Origin: Gillisella terrae
Lineage (GTDB): Bacteria; Pseudomonadota; Alphaproteobacteria; Rhizobiales; Rhizobiaceae
NCBI RefSeq assembly: GCF_004801395.1
Contig: NZ_SSOA01000002.1
Span: 434,001 to 498,000, forward strand
DNA length: 64,000 nucleotides
Reading direction: 5' to 3'
The notes beneath the pieces are model-generated. The model searched no databases and had not been told where the DNA came from. It saw nothing but the letters and a program-made list of their open reading frames with translations. The translations under genes and the position numbers were made by a program. Every line of letters begins with the position of its first letter. The stretch's first letter is position 1. Shown here one piece after another: positions 47,268 through 57,030 of this stretch.

Positions 47268-48200
47268 ATGACAGCGAAGATCTTCATTGATGGCGAACAC
47301 GGCACCACCGGCCTGCAAATCCGCAGCCGCACGGCCGATCGCCGCGATGTCGAATGGCTGTCAATTCCCGAAGCCGAGCGTCGCAACGCGGCGATGCGCG
47401 AAGACATGCTCAACAGCGCCGACATTGCGATTCTGTGCCTGCCGGACGACGCTTCGAAAGAAGCTGTCGCTATGGTCGCTGGCAACAACAATGTGCGGAT
47501 TATCGACACATCGACCGCTTTTCGCGTCGCTCCTGATTGGGCTTACGGCTTTGCCGAAATGGACAAGGATCAGGCCAATAAAATCCGGGACGCGCGTTGC
47601 GTTGCCAATCCCGGCTGCTATCCCACGGGTGCGGTTTCCTTGATCCGGCCTCTTCGCGCTGCCAGCATTTTGCCAGACGGCTATCCGGTCAGCGTCAATG
47701 CGGTTTCGGGCTATACCGGTGGCGGCAAGCAAATGATTGCCCAGATGGAAGATGTGAACCATCCAGAGCATATGACCGCCAACAACTTTCTCTATGGCCT
47801 GCCCCTCAAGCACAAACATATGCCTGAGATGAAAATTCACGGCTTGCTGGATCGTGCACCCTTGTTTTCGCCCTCCGTTGGACGTTTCCCGCAAGGCATG
47901 ATCGTGCAGGTTCCGCTGCATCTGGAAAACCTGAATGAAGGTGCATCGCTGGAAAGCATCCATGCAGCACTGGTTGCCCATTATGCAGGCCAGGAGATTG
48001 TTACCGTTGTGCCGCTGGAAGACAGCAGCAAGCTTGCCCGTGTGGATGCCGAAGAACTGGTGGGCAAGGACACCATGAAGCTCTTCGTATTTGGCACGCC
48101 CGGTGGTGCGCATGTCAATCTCGTCGCGGTTCTCGACAATCTCGGCAAGGGCGCTTCCGGTGCTGCGGTTCAGAATATGGACCTGATGTTGTCGGCGTGA
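47268..48200 (+). CDS. argC: N-acetyl-gamma-glutamyl-phosphate reductase (type 2)
   Basis: 310 residues; NADPH-dependent third step of arginine synthesis. It starts with [20 protein letters not shown], the short nucleotide-binding motif of the type 2 family. The catalytic Cys is in [14 protein letters not shown] (residue 117), with [12 protein letters not shown] following. The downstream kinase-like gene begins 4 bp after the stop, so they form a transcription unit. Confidence 0.95.
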   Translation: MTAKIFIDGEHGTTGLQIRSRTADRRDVEWLSIPEAERRNAAMREDMLNSADIAILCLPDDASKEAVAMVAGNNNVRIIDTSTAFRVAPDWAYGFAEMDKDQANKIRDARCVANPGCYPTGAVSLIRPLRAASILPDGYPVSVNAVSGYTGGGKQMIAQMEDVNHPEHMTANNFLYGLPLKHKHMPEMKIHGLLDRAPLFSPSVGRFPQGMIVQVPLHLENLNEGASLESIHAALVAHYAGQEIVTVVPLEDSSKLARVDAEELVGKDTMKLFVFGTPGGAHVNLVAVLDNLGKGASGAAVQNMDLMLSA

Positions 48201-48204
48201 TGCT

Positions 48205-49083
48205 GTGACAGCCGCTTTGAAAGCCCCTGCTCTTTCATCCACACTGGTTGATCGGTGGGGGCTATCACATATCCGGCTGATCGCCGATACCCATAGCAGC
48301 CTCGTTTACCGCGCCATGCGGGACGATGTTCCCGTTATCGTGAAGACATTGAAACCTGAAGGTCGGGGTGAGCGGCCCGGAATGGATTTTCTGCGCTGGC
48401 GCGATGGGCTTGGTGCCATCAAGGTAATTGCGCAAGACCATGACACCGCCCTCCTCGAAGATGCGGGCCACCTGACGCTCGGAACCTATCACGGCGAGGT
48501 CGGTGATGTGATCGCCACCGAAATCATTGTCGATGTATTGCAGCGCCTTCATGCGCCATCCTCCAGCCCGCCCCCTGCCGCATTGACACCTCTGCATGTT
48601 CATTTCGACGCCCTTTTTTCACTTGAGAAGTCAGGCCCCAACGCTGCCATTGCCGACGTGATCCGTTGGAGCGCAGCTCTCGCCCGCGCCTTGCTTGCGG
48701 AGCAGGAAATGGTCAAACCGCTCCATGGCGATCTTCATCATGATAATATCATTGGTGGTGAAGGCGGCGACTGGATCGCCATCGACCCACAAGGATTGCT
48801 GGGTGATCCGGCCTATGACGTTGCCAATGTGTTTGGCAATCCGCTCGGAGCCACAGACGAGATTCTTGATCCGCAACGGGCGATAAGGTTGGCAAGGCGC
48901 TTTGCACCCGTGCTTAACTGCACCGCCTCCAAGATCCTGCGCTTTGCGGCGGCTCATGCCGGGCTGTCTGCTGCCTGGACGCTTCAAAATGACCTCACGC
49001 CTTCAGGACAGACTAATCTCGATGAGCGCTTAGGCTTTGCGCGCATGGCAAGGTCCATACTTGCTGAACAGTTCGTCGACTGA
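48205..49083 (+). CDS. Aminoglycoside phosphotransferase / hydroxyurea kinase-like protein
   Basis: 292 residues, protein-kinase-like APH_6_hur fold. KTLKPEGRGERPGMDFLRW is the ATP-binding lysine region, PLHGDLHHDNIIGG (residues 173-186) the catalytic loop and WIAIDPQGLLGDPAYDVANV the metal-binding DFG-equivalent. Family members phosphorylate streptomycin or hydroxyurea, but many chromosomal members have unknown substrates, so resistance is not claimed. The start is GTG at 48205, 4 bp after the argC stop. Confidence 0.82.
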   Translation: MTAALKAPALSSTLVDRWGLSHIRLIADTHSSLVYRAMRDDVPVIVKTLKPEGRGERPGMDFLRWRDGLGAIKVIAQDHDTALLEDAGHLTLGTYHGEVGDVIATEIIVDVLQRLHAPSSSPPPAALTPLHVHFDALFSLEKSGPNAAIADVIRWSAALARALLAEQEMVKPLHGDLHHDNIIGGEGGDWIAIDPQGLLGDPAYDVANVFGNPLGATDEILDPQRAIRLARRFAPVLNCTASKILRFAAAHAGLSAAWTLQNDLTPSGQTNLDERLGFARMARSILAEQFVD

Positions 49084-49147
49084 TCCGCACCTCGTCTCCC
49101 ATGCATCCGCGCGCTATTGTGTGCGGATTGATTGCAGGAGCGACACC

Positions 49148-49978
49148 ATGACCCAGACAGCCCGCCTTCCGGTTTATTTCATTCCCCACGGTGGCGGACC
49201 GTGGCCGTTCATGGAATTTCCGAAAGATGAAACGGGCCACGGCCCATGGGATGAGTTGGCGGACTTTCTGGCCCACTTTCCCGAAAACGTTGGGCGCACA
49301 CCCAAAGCCATCTTGATGGTGTCCGGCCATTGGGAAAAGGAACCGCTTCCCACCGTCAGCACGGCAAAAGCACCCGGCATGCTGTTTGATTATTATGGCT
49401 TTCCGGAACACACCTATCAGCTCTCCTATCCCGCCAAAGGCGATCCGGCCTTGGCGCAACGAGTGCGGGAGGTCCTGTCAGAGGCAGGCATTGCCTCTGC
49501 CGAAGATGCGGAACGTGGTCTTGATCACGGCGTGTTCGTTCCCATGATGGTCGCCTATCCAGAGGCAGACGTGCCGGTGGTGATGATGTCGCTGAAAAAT
49601 ACCTTGGATACGGAAAGCCATATCTCGCTCGGCAAAGCCTTGACCAAGCTGCGCGATGAGGATGTGCTGATCATTGCCTCCGGCATGAGCTACCACAACA
49701 TGCGCATGTTCCGCAGCCGAGACGCCCAGCATGAAATCGTCGCCAAGCGCTTCGATGACTGGCTGACAGCAGCAGTGACGCTGGAAGATCCGGATGCACG
49801 GGCGAATGAGCTTGCCAAATGGCACGAAAACCCGGATGCATTGGCCTGCCATGTGCCAGACCATGATCATCTCGTGCCCCTGTTTGTGGCGGCTGGCGCT
49901 GCTGGCTCCGATCCGGGCCAGCAGGTTTTCAGCGGCACAATTTGGGGCAAGGCCTATTCAGGCTACCGTTTCGGGTAG
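49148..49978 (+). CDS. Extradiol dioxygenase of the LigB/DODA (YgiD-like) family
   Basis: 276 residues. Iron- or zinc-binding His residues are visible in VYFIPHGGGPWPF (residue 14), MVSGHWEKEP (61) and GLDHGVFVPMM; the typical SGMSYHNMRMF near residue 180 also fits. Family members open catechol rings (4,5-DOPA type). Physiological substrate unknown. The ATG at 49148 has GGAG 7 nt upstream; the frame is open to 49037, overlapping the previous gene, and is rejected. Its 3' end overlaps the convergent ctaA by 21 bp. Confidence 0.85.
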   Translation: MTQTARLPVYFIPHGGGPWPFMEFPKDETGHGPWDELADFLAHFPENVGRTPKAILMVSGHWEKEPLPTVSTAKAPGMLFDYYGFPEHTYQLSYPAKGDPALAQRVREVLSEAGIASAEDAERGLDHGVFVPMMVAYPEADVPVVMMSLKNTLDTESHISLGKALTKLRDEDVLIIASGMSYHNMRMFRSRDAQHEIVAKRFDDWLTAAVTLEDPDARANELAKWHENPDALACHVPDHDHLVPLFVAAGAAGSDPGQQVFSGTIWGKAYSGYRFG

Positions 49979-51049
49979 CCTGTAAGCCCCATAAAAGCCG
50001 CGCAGATGGGCAACCGCAAAGCCCAGCACAATCAACGCCAGCCCCTGATGGGCAAGCCCGGCATGCAAGGGCACATGATGCAGCAGGGTGAAAATGCCAA
50101 GCGCGGCTTGCGCGGTGATCAACCAGAACAACACAACGCTGCGCCGCGCATGAGACGATTTCGGCGCAGCAGACAGCGATGTCACCATATGGTAAAGCGC
50201 CACCAGAAACACGGTATAGGCACCGATCCGGTGCACGAACTGCACCGTCTTGGCATTTTCAAAAAAATTGACCCAAAGAGGATGCTGGATCAGCAAATCA
50301 CCGGGCACCAAAGCGCCGTCCATCAGCGGCCATGTGTTATAGCTATAGCCTGCGCGCAGACCCGCGACCAGCGCGCCCAGATAAATCTGAAACAGCACAA
50401 GACACAGCAAGGCCGTGGCCCAGCCTTTTGAGCTGGCCTTGGGCGGTGCCTCCACATCGCGCTCTCGCAATCCGCACATGACCCAGACACAGGACGCAAA
50501 AATCAGGCAGGCTATCACCAAATGGGTCGCCAGACGGTATTGGCTGACCTCCGTGCGGGCCGTAAGCCCCGATGACACCATCCACCAGCCCACAAAGCCC
50601 TGAAAGCCCCCCAAAGCCAGAATTGCCAAAAGCCGGGGCCGCAATGGCTTTTCAATACGGCCAGTCACCCAGAAAAACAGCAGCGGCAGCGCGAAAATCA
50701 TGCCAATGCTGCGGGCCAGAAAGCGATGCGCCCACTCCCACCAATAGATCTCCTTGAAGCCATCCAGCGTCATGTCTTTGTTCATGCGCTCATATTGCGG
50801 AATCTGCTGGTAGAGCTTGAATTCTTCTTGCCACTCATCCACCGACAGCGGCGGGATAACACCATGAATGGGCTTCCACTCGGTAATGGAAAGGCCGGAA
50901 TTGGTGAGGCGCGTGGCCCCGCCCACAAGCACAAGCGCAAACAGCGCCAGCACCACAAACCCCAGCCAGATGCGAATGGCGCGGCGATTGCGAAGCTGCT
51001 GGTTCATAAGCGTCGATGACGAAGGCGATACAGTCGTGGCGATTGTCAT
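49958..51049 (-). CDS. ctaA: Haem A synthase
   Basis: 363 residues, eight predicted membrane helices; oxidises haem O to haem A for cytochrome c oxidase. Conserved His-bearing segments: WWEWAHRFLARSIGMIFALP, YRLATHLVIACLIFAS, VQFVHRIGAYTVFLVALYH and HAGLAHQGLALIVLG. LVGGATRLTNSGLSITEWKP near residues 42-61 is the family signature. It is convergent with the dioxygenase gene and divergent from the DUF2842 gene. Confidence 0.96.
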   Translation of the reverse strand: MTIATTVSPSSSTLMNQQLRNRRAIRIWLGFVVLALFALVLVGGATRLTNSGLSITEWKPIHGVIPPLSVDEWQEEFKLYQQIPQYERMNKDMTLDGFKEIYWWEWAHRFLARSIGMIFALPLLFFWVTGRIEKPLRPRLLAILALGGFQGFVGWWMVSSGLTARTEVSQYRLATHLVIACLIFASCVWVMCGLRERDVEAPPKASSKGWATALLCLVLFQIYLGALVAGLRAGYSYNTWPLMDGALVPGDLLIQHPLWVNFFENAKTVQFVHRIGAYTVFLVALYHMVTSLSAAPKSSHARRSVVLFWLITAQAALGIFTLLHHVPLHAGLAHQGLALIVLGFAVAHLRGFYGAYRLPETVA

Positions 51050-51155
51050 TTGTCAATCCTCTTGCAATCCTGTTGATTTGCAACAACAGCCGGTGCAAAA
51101 CAAGAGTAACAGGTTTGCGGCATGGCGTCGCGGCTAGCATTTCCGGGGTGTTATG

Positions 51156-51374
51156 ATGCCAGTGAGACTAAAAAAGTTCATCGGGATTGTTTTAATCGTC
51201 GTGCTGGTGATGCTCTATGCGCTGCTGGCAACCACCATAGCCACGCTGACGCTATCGCAATCACCCTGGTGGGTGCATTTTCTCTATTTCCTGCTGTCTG
51301 GTGTGCTTTGGGTGGTACCTGCCATGCTGATCATCAAATGGATGGCCGGTCCGGTGCAGAAAAACAGGCCTTGA
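51156..51374 (+). CDS. DUF2842 small membrane protein
   Basis: 72 residues, two predicted helices: IGIVLIVVLVMLYALLATTI and WVHFLYFLLSGVLWVVPAML, ending KWMAGPVQKNRP. This is a conserved alphaproteobacterial family of unknown function usually beside ctaA. Two ATG codons (51153, 51156) follow GGGGTG; the second gives the usual MPVRLKKF start. Confidence 0.85.
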   Translation: MPVRLKKFIGIVLIVVLVMLYALLATTIATLTLSQSPWWVHFLYFLLSGVLWVVPAMLIIKWMAGPVQKNRP

Positions 51375-51377
51375 CCC

Positions 51378-52604
51378 TTGAGTGTCAACGCCGACCATCG
51401 TGAAACCATGACCGCAGCTGCGGGCGCACACCCTTCCAGGGGCGCAATAAGCATCGATGTGTTCTCCGGCATGGAGCCGCTGGAGGATGAATGGCGCGCT
51501 TTGGAGCGCGACGATTATTGCTCCTTGCACCAAAGCTATGACTGGTGCCACGCATGGGTTCAAACCCACAAAAATCCGTTGGCAATTGTGCGCTGCCAAA
51601 GTGGCGGGCGCACTGTGTGCATTTTGCCCTTGGAAATCACCCGTCGCGCCATGGTGCGTAAAGCAAGCTTTATCGCGGCCCCCTTCAGCAATATCAATAC
51701 GGGATTGTTTGACGCCGCCTTTCGCCAAACATTAAGCGCTGAAGCGACCAGAGGATTGCGCCAGCAAATCACCTCAGCACTGAAACACCACGCCGACCTG
51801 CTGCATCTATCGAACATTCCCTTGTCGTGGCGCAATCAGCGCCATCCTCTGGCTGACCTTCCCTCTATCGAAAATCAGAATCACGCTTTCCAATTGCCCC
51901 TGTTTGATGATTTCCAGGCTACAATTGCGCAATTGAATGCCAAAAGGCGGCGCAAAAAATTTCGCAACCAACATCGCAAGCTGGAGGAGCACGGCGGATT
52001 TGACCATATCATTGCGAAAAGCGCCGACGAAAAAAAACGCTTGCTTGATCTGTTTTTCGAGCAAAAAGCGGTGCGCTTTGCCGATCTTGGTCTCCCCGAC
52101 GTGTTTCACGCAAGCGAGACACAAGCCTTTTTCCACCATTTGCAACACGGCCCGCGTGATGGCCATAACGCCGCGCTGGAGCTCCATGCCATTCGTCTCA
52201 AGGGCGACTATAGCGGTAAAATCTCTGCCATTGCCGGGTTATCGCGCAAAGGCGATCATGTGATCTGCCAGTTTGGCTCAATTGATGCCAGCTTGATACC
52301 GGAGGCCAGCTCTGGCGAATTGCTGTTTTGGCTGATGATTGAACAATGCTGTGCGCAAGGAGCCCGGCTGTTTGATTTTGGAATTGGCGACCAGAGCTAT
52401 AAACGGGGCTGGTGCCCTGTTGAAACGGTGCACCACGATATTGTACTGCCAATCACCCCAATTGGCCATATTGCCGCCAACGCCCAAAGGCTGCTGACGC
52501 GCACCAAAAGCGTGATTAAAAGCAATCCCAGGCTCTATGCCTGCCTGCAAAAAATCCGGGCAAAGGGCATCAAGCCCAGCCATTCCAATGACACGGATGA
52601 TTGA
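51378..52604 (+). CDS. GNAT-fold (CelD/BcsL-like, Acetyltransf_6) protein
   Basis: 408 residues. ISIDVFSGMEPLEDEWRALE and HQSYDWCHAWVQTHKNPLAI at the N-terminus, then a Lys/Arg-rich NAKRRRKKFRNQHRKLEEHG and the C-terminal acyltransferase domain with LIPEASSGELLFWLMIEQCC and LFDFGIGDQSYKRGW. These domains occur in cellulose- and exopolysaccharide-associated acyltransferases. The next gene (convergent) belongs to the polysaccharide locus, and the homologous upp locus of Agrobacterium also has six genes, so a role in polysaccharide acylation is inferred. Start uncertain: TTG at 51378 has AGG 9 nt upstream; ATG at 51408 has none. Confidence 0.75.
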   Translation: MSVNADHRETMTAAAGAHPSRGAISIDVFSGMEPLEDEWRALERDDYCSLHQSYDWCHAWVQTHKNPLAIVRCQSGGRTVCILPLEITRRAMVRKASFIAAPFSNINTGLFDAAFRQTLSAEATRGLRQQITSALKHHADLLHLSNIPLSWRNQRHPLADLPSIENQNHAFQLPLFDDFQATIAQLNAKRRRKKFRNQHRKLEEHGGFDHIIAKSADEKKRLLDLFFEQKAVRFADLGLPDVFHASETQAFFHHLQHGPRDGHNAALELHAIRLKGDYSGKISAIAGLSRKGDHVICQFGSIDASLIPEASSGELLFWLMIEQCCAQGARLFDFGIGDQSYKRGWCPVETVHHDIVLPITPIGHIAANAQRLLTRTKSVIKSNPRLYACLQKIRAKGIKPSHSNDTDD

Positions 52605-52616
52605 GCGTTCGAGCCT

Positions 52617-54842
52617 TCACGCAGCGTCGCGGTCTTCGCCATCCGGTGGTGATGCCGTCTCGCTCATCAGCACAAGGTCGGTGTATCCCACCGCCTCAAA
52701 GGTCGCCATGATCTCGGACAATTGCTGGCGATCCGGCTGCGGAGCGGACAGAATGATTTCATGCTCCTGCGCCCGGCAGAGATGCGATACATTTTCAGCG
52801 CTTGCCGGTCCGCACTCAATCATCACCAGATCATAAACGTCGGCCAGCGCCTCAATCACCATCGACAAGCGATCCATACCGCGCAGGGCTTGGCGGATAT
52901 CGGCATTGCCCTTGGGCATAATGTGAGCGTCCGAGCTTTGATCGGCATGGATTGTCTCGCCAAAAGCAACATCGCCACAGACCAGATCCGTCACGCCGGG
53001 CAAATCCTTACTTTCAGCCATCAACGCGGTGGGGCAGCCCGAGCCGGTCATATCAATCAAGATCACCGTGCGACCCGCCTTGGCAATAGCGCGCGCCAAC
53101 ATCACAGTGGCGGTAGAGCCATCGTCGCCCGACGGCGAGATAGCAACTGCCTTGGAAATGCCATTGCGCGTCAGATAGCGGGCAACCGATGCAATGGAAA
53201 ATTCACTGTCAGCAGCAACAGACTCTGGTGTGGCAGCAACGCTCTCATTGACCGGTGAATGCGTGTCTTGCACAGCCTCCGTTGGAAGCTCATGGGCGCT
53301 AAACGCTGCACGCGCTTGCGCCACAGACTGCGCCTTTGGCTTTGGCTGTGGATCAATCGGTGCAAATTCCGGCTCGTCGCGATCCATACGCCGCGCCCTC
53401 GGTGATGGATCATTGCCACCAAGGGGTTCAACCGGACCAACAGGCTTCAACGCTCTGCCGCTAAACAACTCGGCAAACATGGTGATGATGATGCTCAACA
53501 CCAGCGTTGCAACACCAGCAACAACCGTGATGGTCAGCACTTTGGGGAAATTCGGCGATCCCGGCTCGGAGGCCTTTGATATAACGCGCGCATCGGCGGG
53601 CGTTGCATTGCGGTCCATACGGCTGGTGGCTTCCCGATAACGGGCCAGATAGGTTTCCAGTAATTGGCGTTGGGCTGCGGCTTCGCGCTCAAGCTCGTTG
53701 AGACCAACCTGCCGATCTCCGGCTTCGGCGCTCTGAGCCTTGGTGGCATTCATCTGCTTCACCAGATCCGCTTCACGCATCTTGGCCACATTAGCATCCG
53801 CTTCGAGGCTGGATACGACTTTGCTGGTTTCCTGCGCAATCTGCGCCCGCAGACTGGCCAATTGTGCCTTGAGCGCCTTGATCCGCGGATGACCATCGAG
53901 AAGACTGGTGGACAGATCCGAAATCTGCGCCTGCACACTGGCCTCGCTCTGCTTCAATTGCTGCACGGCGGGCGATGCCATGACAATATCCAGATTGTCG
54001 GTGGGCTTGCCAGCCCGCATCGCGGCCCGCGCATTTTGCGCCCGTGCTTCGGCGCTGGCGCGCTCTGCCCTCACCCGCGACAGCTCGGTGGCGATATTGT
54101 TCAGCTCGGTGGAGGCAAGGATTGACCCCTCGCCGGTTGGCAAAAGATCGGCCGTGCGGCGATAATCTGCCACTTTCTTTTCAGCTTCGGAGACTTTTTT
54201 GCGCAGATTGGCAATCTCCGGCTCCAGCCATTTGGCCGCATCCTGATTGCTATCCAGCTTCGCGCCGCTTTGCAGATCGAGATAAACCTTGACCATTTCA
54301 TTGGGAATGGCCGCCGCAAGCTTTGGGTCTTTCGAGGAAAACTCGATGCCAATAACCCGCGATTTCTCCACCTGATAGACCTGCAATTTGTTCAAAAACG
54401 TCTGGATGACCCGATCTTCCGGGGCCAGATCCATCGGATTCTTTTTCAAATGCAGCATCACCAGTAAATCGGAGAGCGCCGATGGATGCAGATCGGGATC
54501 AAACTCCGGCAATTCATAGAGTTTGAGGTCTTTGACCACCTGACGGATCAAATCAGCCGAGCGGAACAGCTGCACCTGACTGACGATATTGAGATCATCC
54601 AGCACTGGCTCTGATGAGGCAGATTTCGCATTTTCGGCATCGTAATTGGGTGCGCGCGGCTCGATCAGCACCGAGGTTTCGGCCCGGTACGTGGGCTTGA
54701 TCATGCTTGCGCCAACAAAGGCCACACCGGCCATCAAGCAGGTGGCAAGCGCAATCCGACCCTTTCGCTGCCAGACGGCGCGAAAGAGCTGCAAGAGATC
54801 AATATCCACATCCTGAGGGGATGTGCCCGGCTGACCCGTCAT
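52617..54842 (-). CDS. Polysaccharide co-polymerase with degenerate tyrosine-kinase domain (ExoP/GumC-like)
   Basis: 741 residues. N-terminal Wzz domain with a membrane helix near residues 31-50 (GRIALATCLMAGVAFVGASM) and TSVLIEPRAPNYDAENAKS. A long periplasmic coiled-coil follows (residues about 200-420), then a second helix (VLTITVVAGVATLVLSIIIT) and a proline-rich linker. The C-terminal P-loop-like domain has SPSGDDGSTATVMLARAIAK, where a BY-kinase would have a GKS/T: the Lys is missing. The Walker A' VILIDMTGSG is also altered, and there is no tyrosine-rich tail. It therefore probably controls chain length and export without kinase activity. It is divergent from the exporter gene. Confidence 0.88.
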   Translation of the reverse strand: MTGQPGTSPQDVDIDLLQLFRAVWQRKGRIALATCLMAGVAFVGASMIKPTYRAETSVLIEPRAPNYDAENAKSASSEPVLDDLNIVSQVQLFRSADLIRQVVKDLKLYELPEFDPDLHPSALSDLLVMLHLKKNPMDLAPEDRVIQTFLNKLQVYQVEKSRVIGIEFSSKDPKLAAAIPNEMVKVYLDLQSGAKLDSNQDAAKWLEPEIANLRKKVSEAEKKVADYRRTADLLPTGEGSILASTELNNIATELSRVRAERASAEARAQNARAAMRAGKPTDNLDIVMASPAVQQLKQSEASVQAQISDLSTSLLDGHPRIKALKAQLASLRAQIAQETSKVVSSLEADANVAKMREADLVKQMNATKAQSAEAGDRQVGLNELEREAAAQRQLLETYLARYREATSRMDRNATPADARVISKASEPGSPNFPKVLTITVVAGVATLVLSIIITMFAELFSGRALKPVGPVEPLGGNDPSPRARRMDRDEPEFAPIDPQPKPKAQSVAQARAAFSAHELPTEAVQDTHSPVNESVAATPESVAADSEFSIASVARYLTRNGISKAVAISPSGDDGSTATVMLARAIAKAGRTVILIDMTGSGCPTALMAESKDLPGVTDLVCGDVAFGETIHADQSSDAHIMPKGNADIRQALRGMDRLSMVIEALADVYDLVMIECGPASAENVSHLCRAQEHEIILSAPQPDRQQLSEIMATFEAVGYTDLVLMSETASPPDGEDRDAA

Positions 54843-55180
54843 TGCGCCACTCCTTGAATTATCAGTAATCTGTAAATGAACATGGTAACGTAATGGTTAA
54901 TCCAAACACCTCCCCTGTCTATAACCTTTGCCTCGCAGCAGGTCATCTTGCAGCATATTATCCAAAATCGGATCAGTTTCATGGCGAAGACGATGGGGCA
55001 GAGCATCATGGTCAAAGCATCTAACCCATTTGGCACGGCTTAATTCTTGCGCGGTTTACATCATAAACGCACCAACTGTGGTAACAAATGCTGTGAACAG
55101 GCCACGGATTTACGCACCGTTAACTATAGTGGCCGATAAGAACTCTATTGTGATATTTCTCGCCGGGAGTGCGATTGCGT
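54843..55180. other. Divergent promoter region of the polysaccharide locus
   Basis: 338 bp between the co-polymerase (minus) and the exporter (plus) genes. AT-rich parts near 54880-54960 and 55120-55160 may be promoters for both directions. No gene is supported. Confidence 0.5.
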
Positions 55181-55750
55181 ATGGTTATCGCCAAAAAAAT
55201 CTTGCTGGCACTGGCTGTGGTGGCAATGGCAGCCCTCGCAGGCTGCGCATCCTATCAGCCAGCGTCAAAGGTCTTTCATCGCTCCACCATCGAGCCTTAC
55301 CGGCTGGACAGTGGCGACCGGCTGCGCATTACCGTTTTCGAGCAACCTGGTTTGACCAACACCTATACGGTTGATCAGGCTGGCTATATTGCTTTCCCCT
55401 TGATTGGTCAGGTTGCTGCCCGTGGCCTGAGCCTGCCCCAGCTTGAAGGGTCCATCGCCCAGAAATTGCGCAAGGGCTATCTACGCGATCCCGATGTCAG
55501 CATCGAGGTGGACCGCTATCGCTCTATTTTCGTCATGGGCGAGGTTGGCCAGCCGGGGCAATATTCCTATGTGCCGGGCATGACCTTGCAAAATGCCATT
55601 GCCGTCGCAGGCGGCTTCACCAGTCGCGCCAACCAGCGCGATATGGATGTGACCCGCAAAGTCAACGGTACCATTGCCACTGGCAGAGTGCCTGTTACCG
55701 ATCCTATCATGGCTGGTGATACCATCTACGTGCGTGAACGGCTGTTTTGA
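55181..55750 (+). CDS. Outer-membrane polysaccharide export lipoprotein (Wza/ExoF type)
   Basis: 189 residues. Lipoprotein signal peptide: VIAKKILLALAVVAMAALAG followed by Cys. The Poly_export domain starts YRLDSGDRLRITVFEQPGLT and has VDQAGYIAFPLIGQV; an SLBB-like domain has FVMGEVGQPGQYSYVPGMTL. It should form the outer-membrane channel for the polymer. Starts at ATG 55181; TTG 55175 and GTG 55169 are alternatives, and GGGAG at 55165-55169 gives a 5-nt spacer for the TTG. Its stop overlaps the next start (TGATG). Confidence 0.9.
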   Translation: MVIAKKILLALAVVAMAALAGCASYQPASKVFHRSTIEPYRLDSGDRLRITVFEQPGLTNTYTVDQAGYIAFPLIGQVAARGLSLPQLEGSIAQKLRKGYLRDPDVSIEVDRYRSIFVMGEVGQPGQYSYVPGMTLQNAIAVAGGFTSRANQRDMDVTRKVNGTIATGRVPVTDPIMAGDTIYVRERLF

Positions 55751-56913
55751 TGAATGAACATCGGCCTTTGCGCATCATTCATTGCTTTCGCTCGCCAGTC
55801 GGCGGCATCTTCCGCCATGTGCGCGATCTTGTCGAGCAGCATGATCAGGCAGGGCATGAGGTAGGTATTGTCTGCGATAGCTCCACGGGTGGGGCCCATG
55901 AGGCAGCACTTTTTGCCGAACTGGAGCCAAAGCTGAAACTCGGGCTGGTGCGTCTGCCTATTCGCCGTGCCATTGGGCCTCAGGATTTTGCGGCCGTCAA
56001 GCAATGCTACCTGCACATCAAATCGCTCAAGCCGGATGTGTTGCACGGCCACGGTGCCAAGGGCGGGGCCATTGCCCGCATCATTGGCTCGGTGCTGCGC
56101 TCCAAGGGTTTGCCCGTTGCCCGCTTCTATTCCCCCCACGGCGGCAGCCTGCATTATCGCGCCAATACTTTTATGGGCAAAGCCATCTTCACGCTGGAAC
56201 GAATGCTGGAACGCCAGACAGAGGCCATTGCCTTCGTCTGTGGTTTTGAACAATGGAGCTATCAAACCAAGGTTGGCGAGCCTCGTTGCTCATATCGGCT
56301 GATCTATAACGGCATCAGCGATCAGGAGTTTCAGCCCATTGCCACCACCGATAATGCCGTTGATTTCGCTTTCATCGGCATGCTGCGGGAGTTAAAAGGG
56401 CCGGATGTCTTCATCAATGCCTTTCAATACGCTGAAAGGAACCTTGGCCGCACACTCAAAGCCGCCGTAATCGGCGACGGTCCAGACCGTGATATTTATG
56501 AGAAAATGATCGTGCGTCATGGTCTTGGCCAACGCATCAAGCTTTTGCCAGCCATGCGGGTTGCCGAGGCATTTGCCATGAGCGATATCATTGTCGTGCC
56601 CTCACGTGCGGAATCCATGCCTTATATCGTCATGGAAGCGGTGGCGGCGGGAAAATCCGTCGTTGCCAGCCGCGTCGGTGGCATTCCTGAAGCCTTGGGC
56701 AAAACCAGCCCTGCCCTTGTCGAGCCTGACAATCCAGACGCTCTCGGTGCCATTATGGTCAATGCGTTGACGGATCCGGATTGGAAGTTGAAAACCATGC
56801 CGGAACCACAGCAATTTTACGCGACATTTTCAGCGTCAGCCATGGCAAGACAAATGCTTGCCCTCTATTATCAATACACTGAAACCTCTGCACAATCAGA
56901 AATCGACGGATAG
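55750..56913 (+). CDS. GT4-family glycosyltransferase
   Basis: 387 residues, GT-B fold. The N-terminal domain starts LRIIHCFRSPVGGIFRHVRD with the acceptor-side LHGHGAKGGAIARIIG; the C-terminal donor domain has FAFIGMLRELKGPDVFINAF, AAVIGDGPDRDIYEKMI and the signature VPSRAESMPYIVMEAVAAGK with its conserved glutamates. It is the only dedicated GT4 enzyme of the locus and should add a sugar to the lipid-linked repeat unit; the sugar is unknown. Translation is coupled to the exporter through a TGATG overlap. Confidence 0.92.
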   Translation: MNEHRPLRIIHCFRSPVGGIFRHVRDLVEQHDQAGHEVGIVCDSSTGGAHEAALFAELEPKLKLGLVRLPIRRAIGPQDFAAVKQCYLHIKSLKPDVLHGHGAKGGAIARIIGSVLRSKGLPVARFYSPHGGSLHYRANTFMGKAIFTLERMLERQTEAIAFVCGFEQWSYQTKVGEPRCSYRLIYNGISDQEFQPIATTDNAVDFAFIGMLRELKGPDVFINAFQYAERNLGRTLKAAVIGDGPDRDIYEKMIVRHGLGQRIKLLPAMRVAEAFAMSDIIVVPSRAESMPYIVMEAVAAGKSVVASRVGGIPEALGKTSPALVEPDNPDALGAIMVNALTDPDWKLKTMPEPQQFYATFSASAMARQMLALYYQYTETSAQSEIDG

Positions 56914-57030
56914 TAAACCCTCCTCCTTCTACTGAAAAAGACTATCGAATCTACCAGGCACTTAAAATGGGCTAAACCTTCTTTAGTATATTTCACGTAA
57001 GAGCATGATGTCGTATAATGGGACGCTGTC

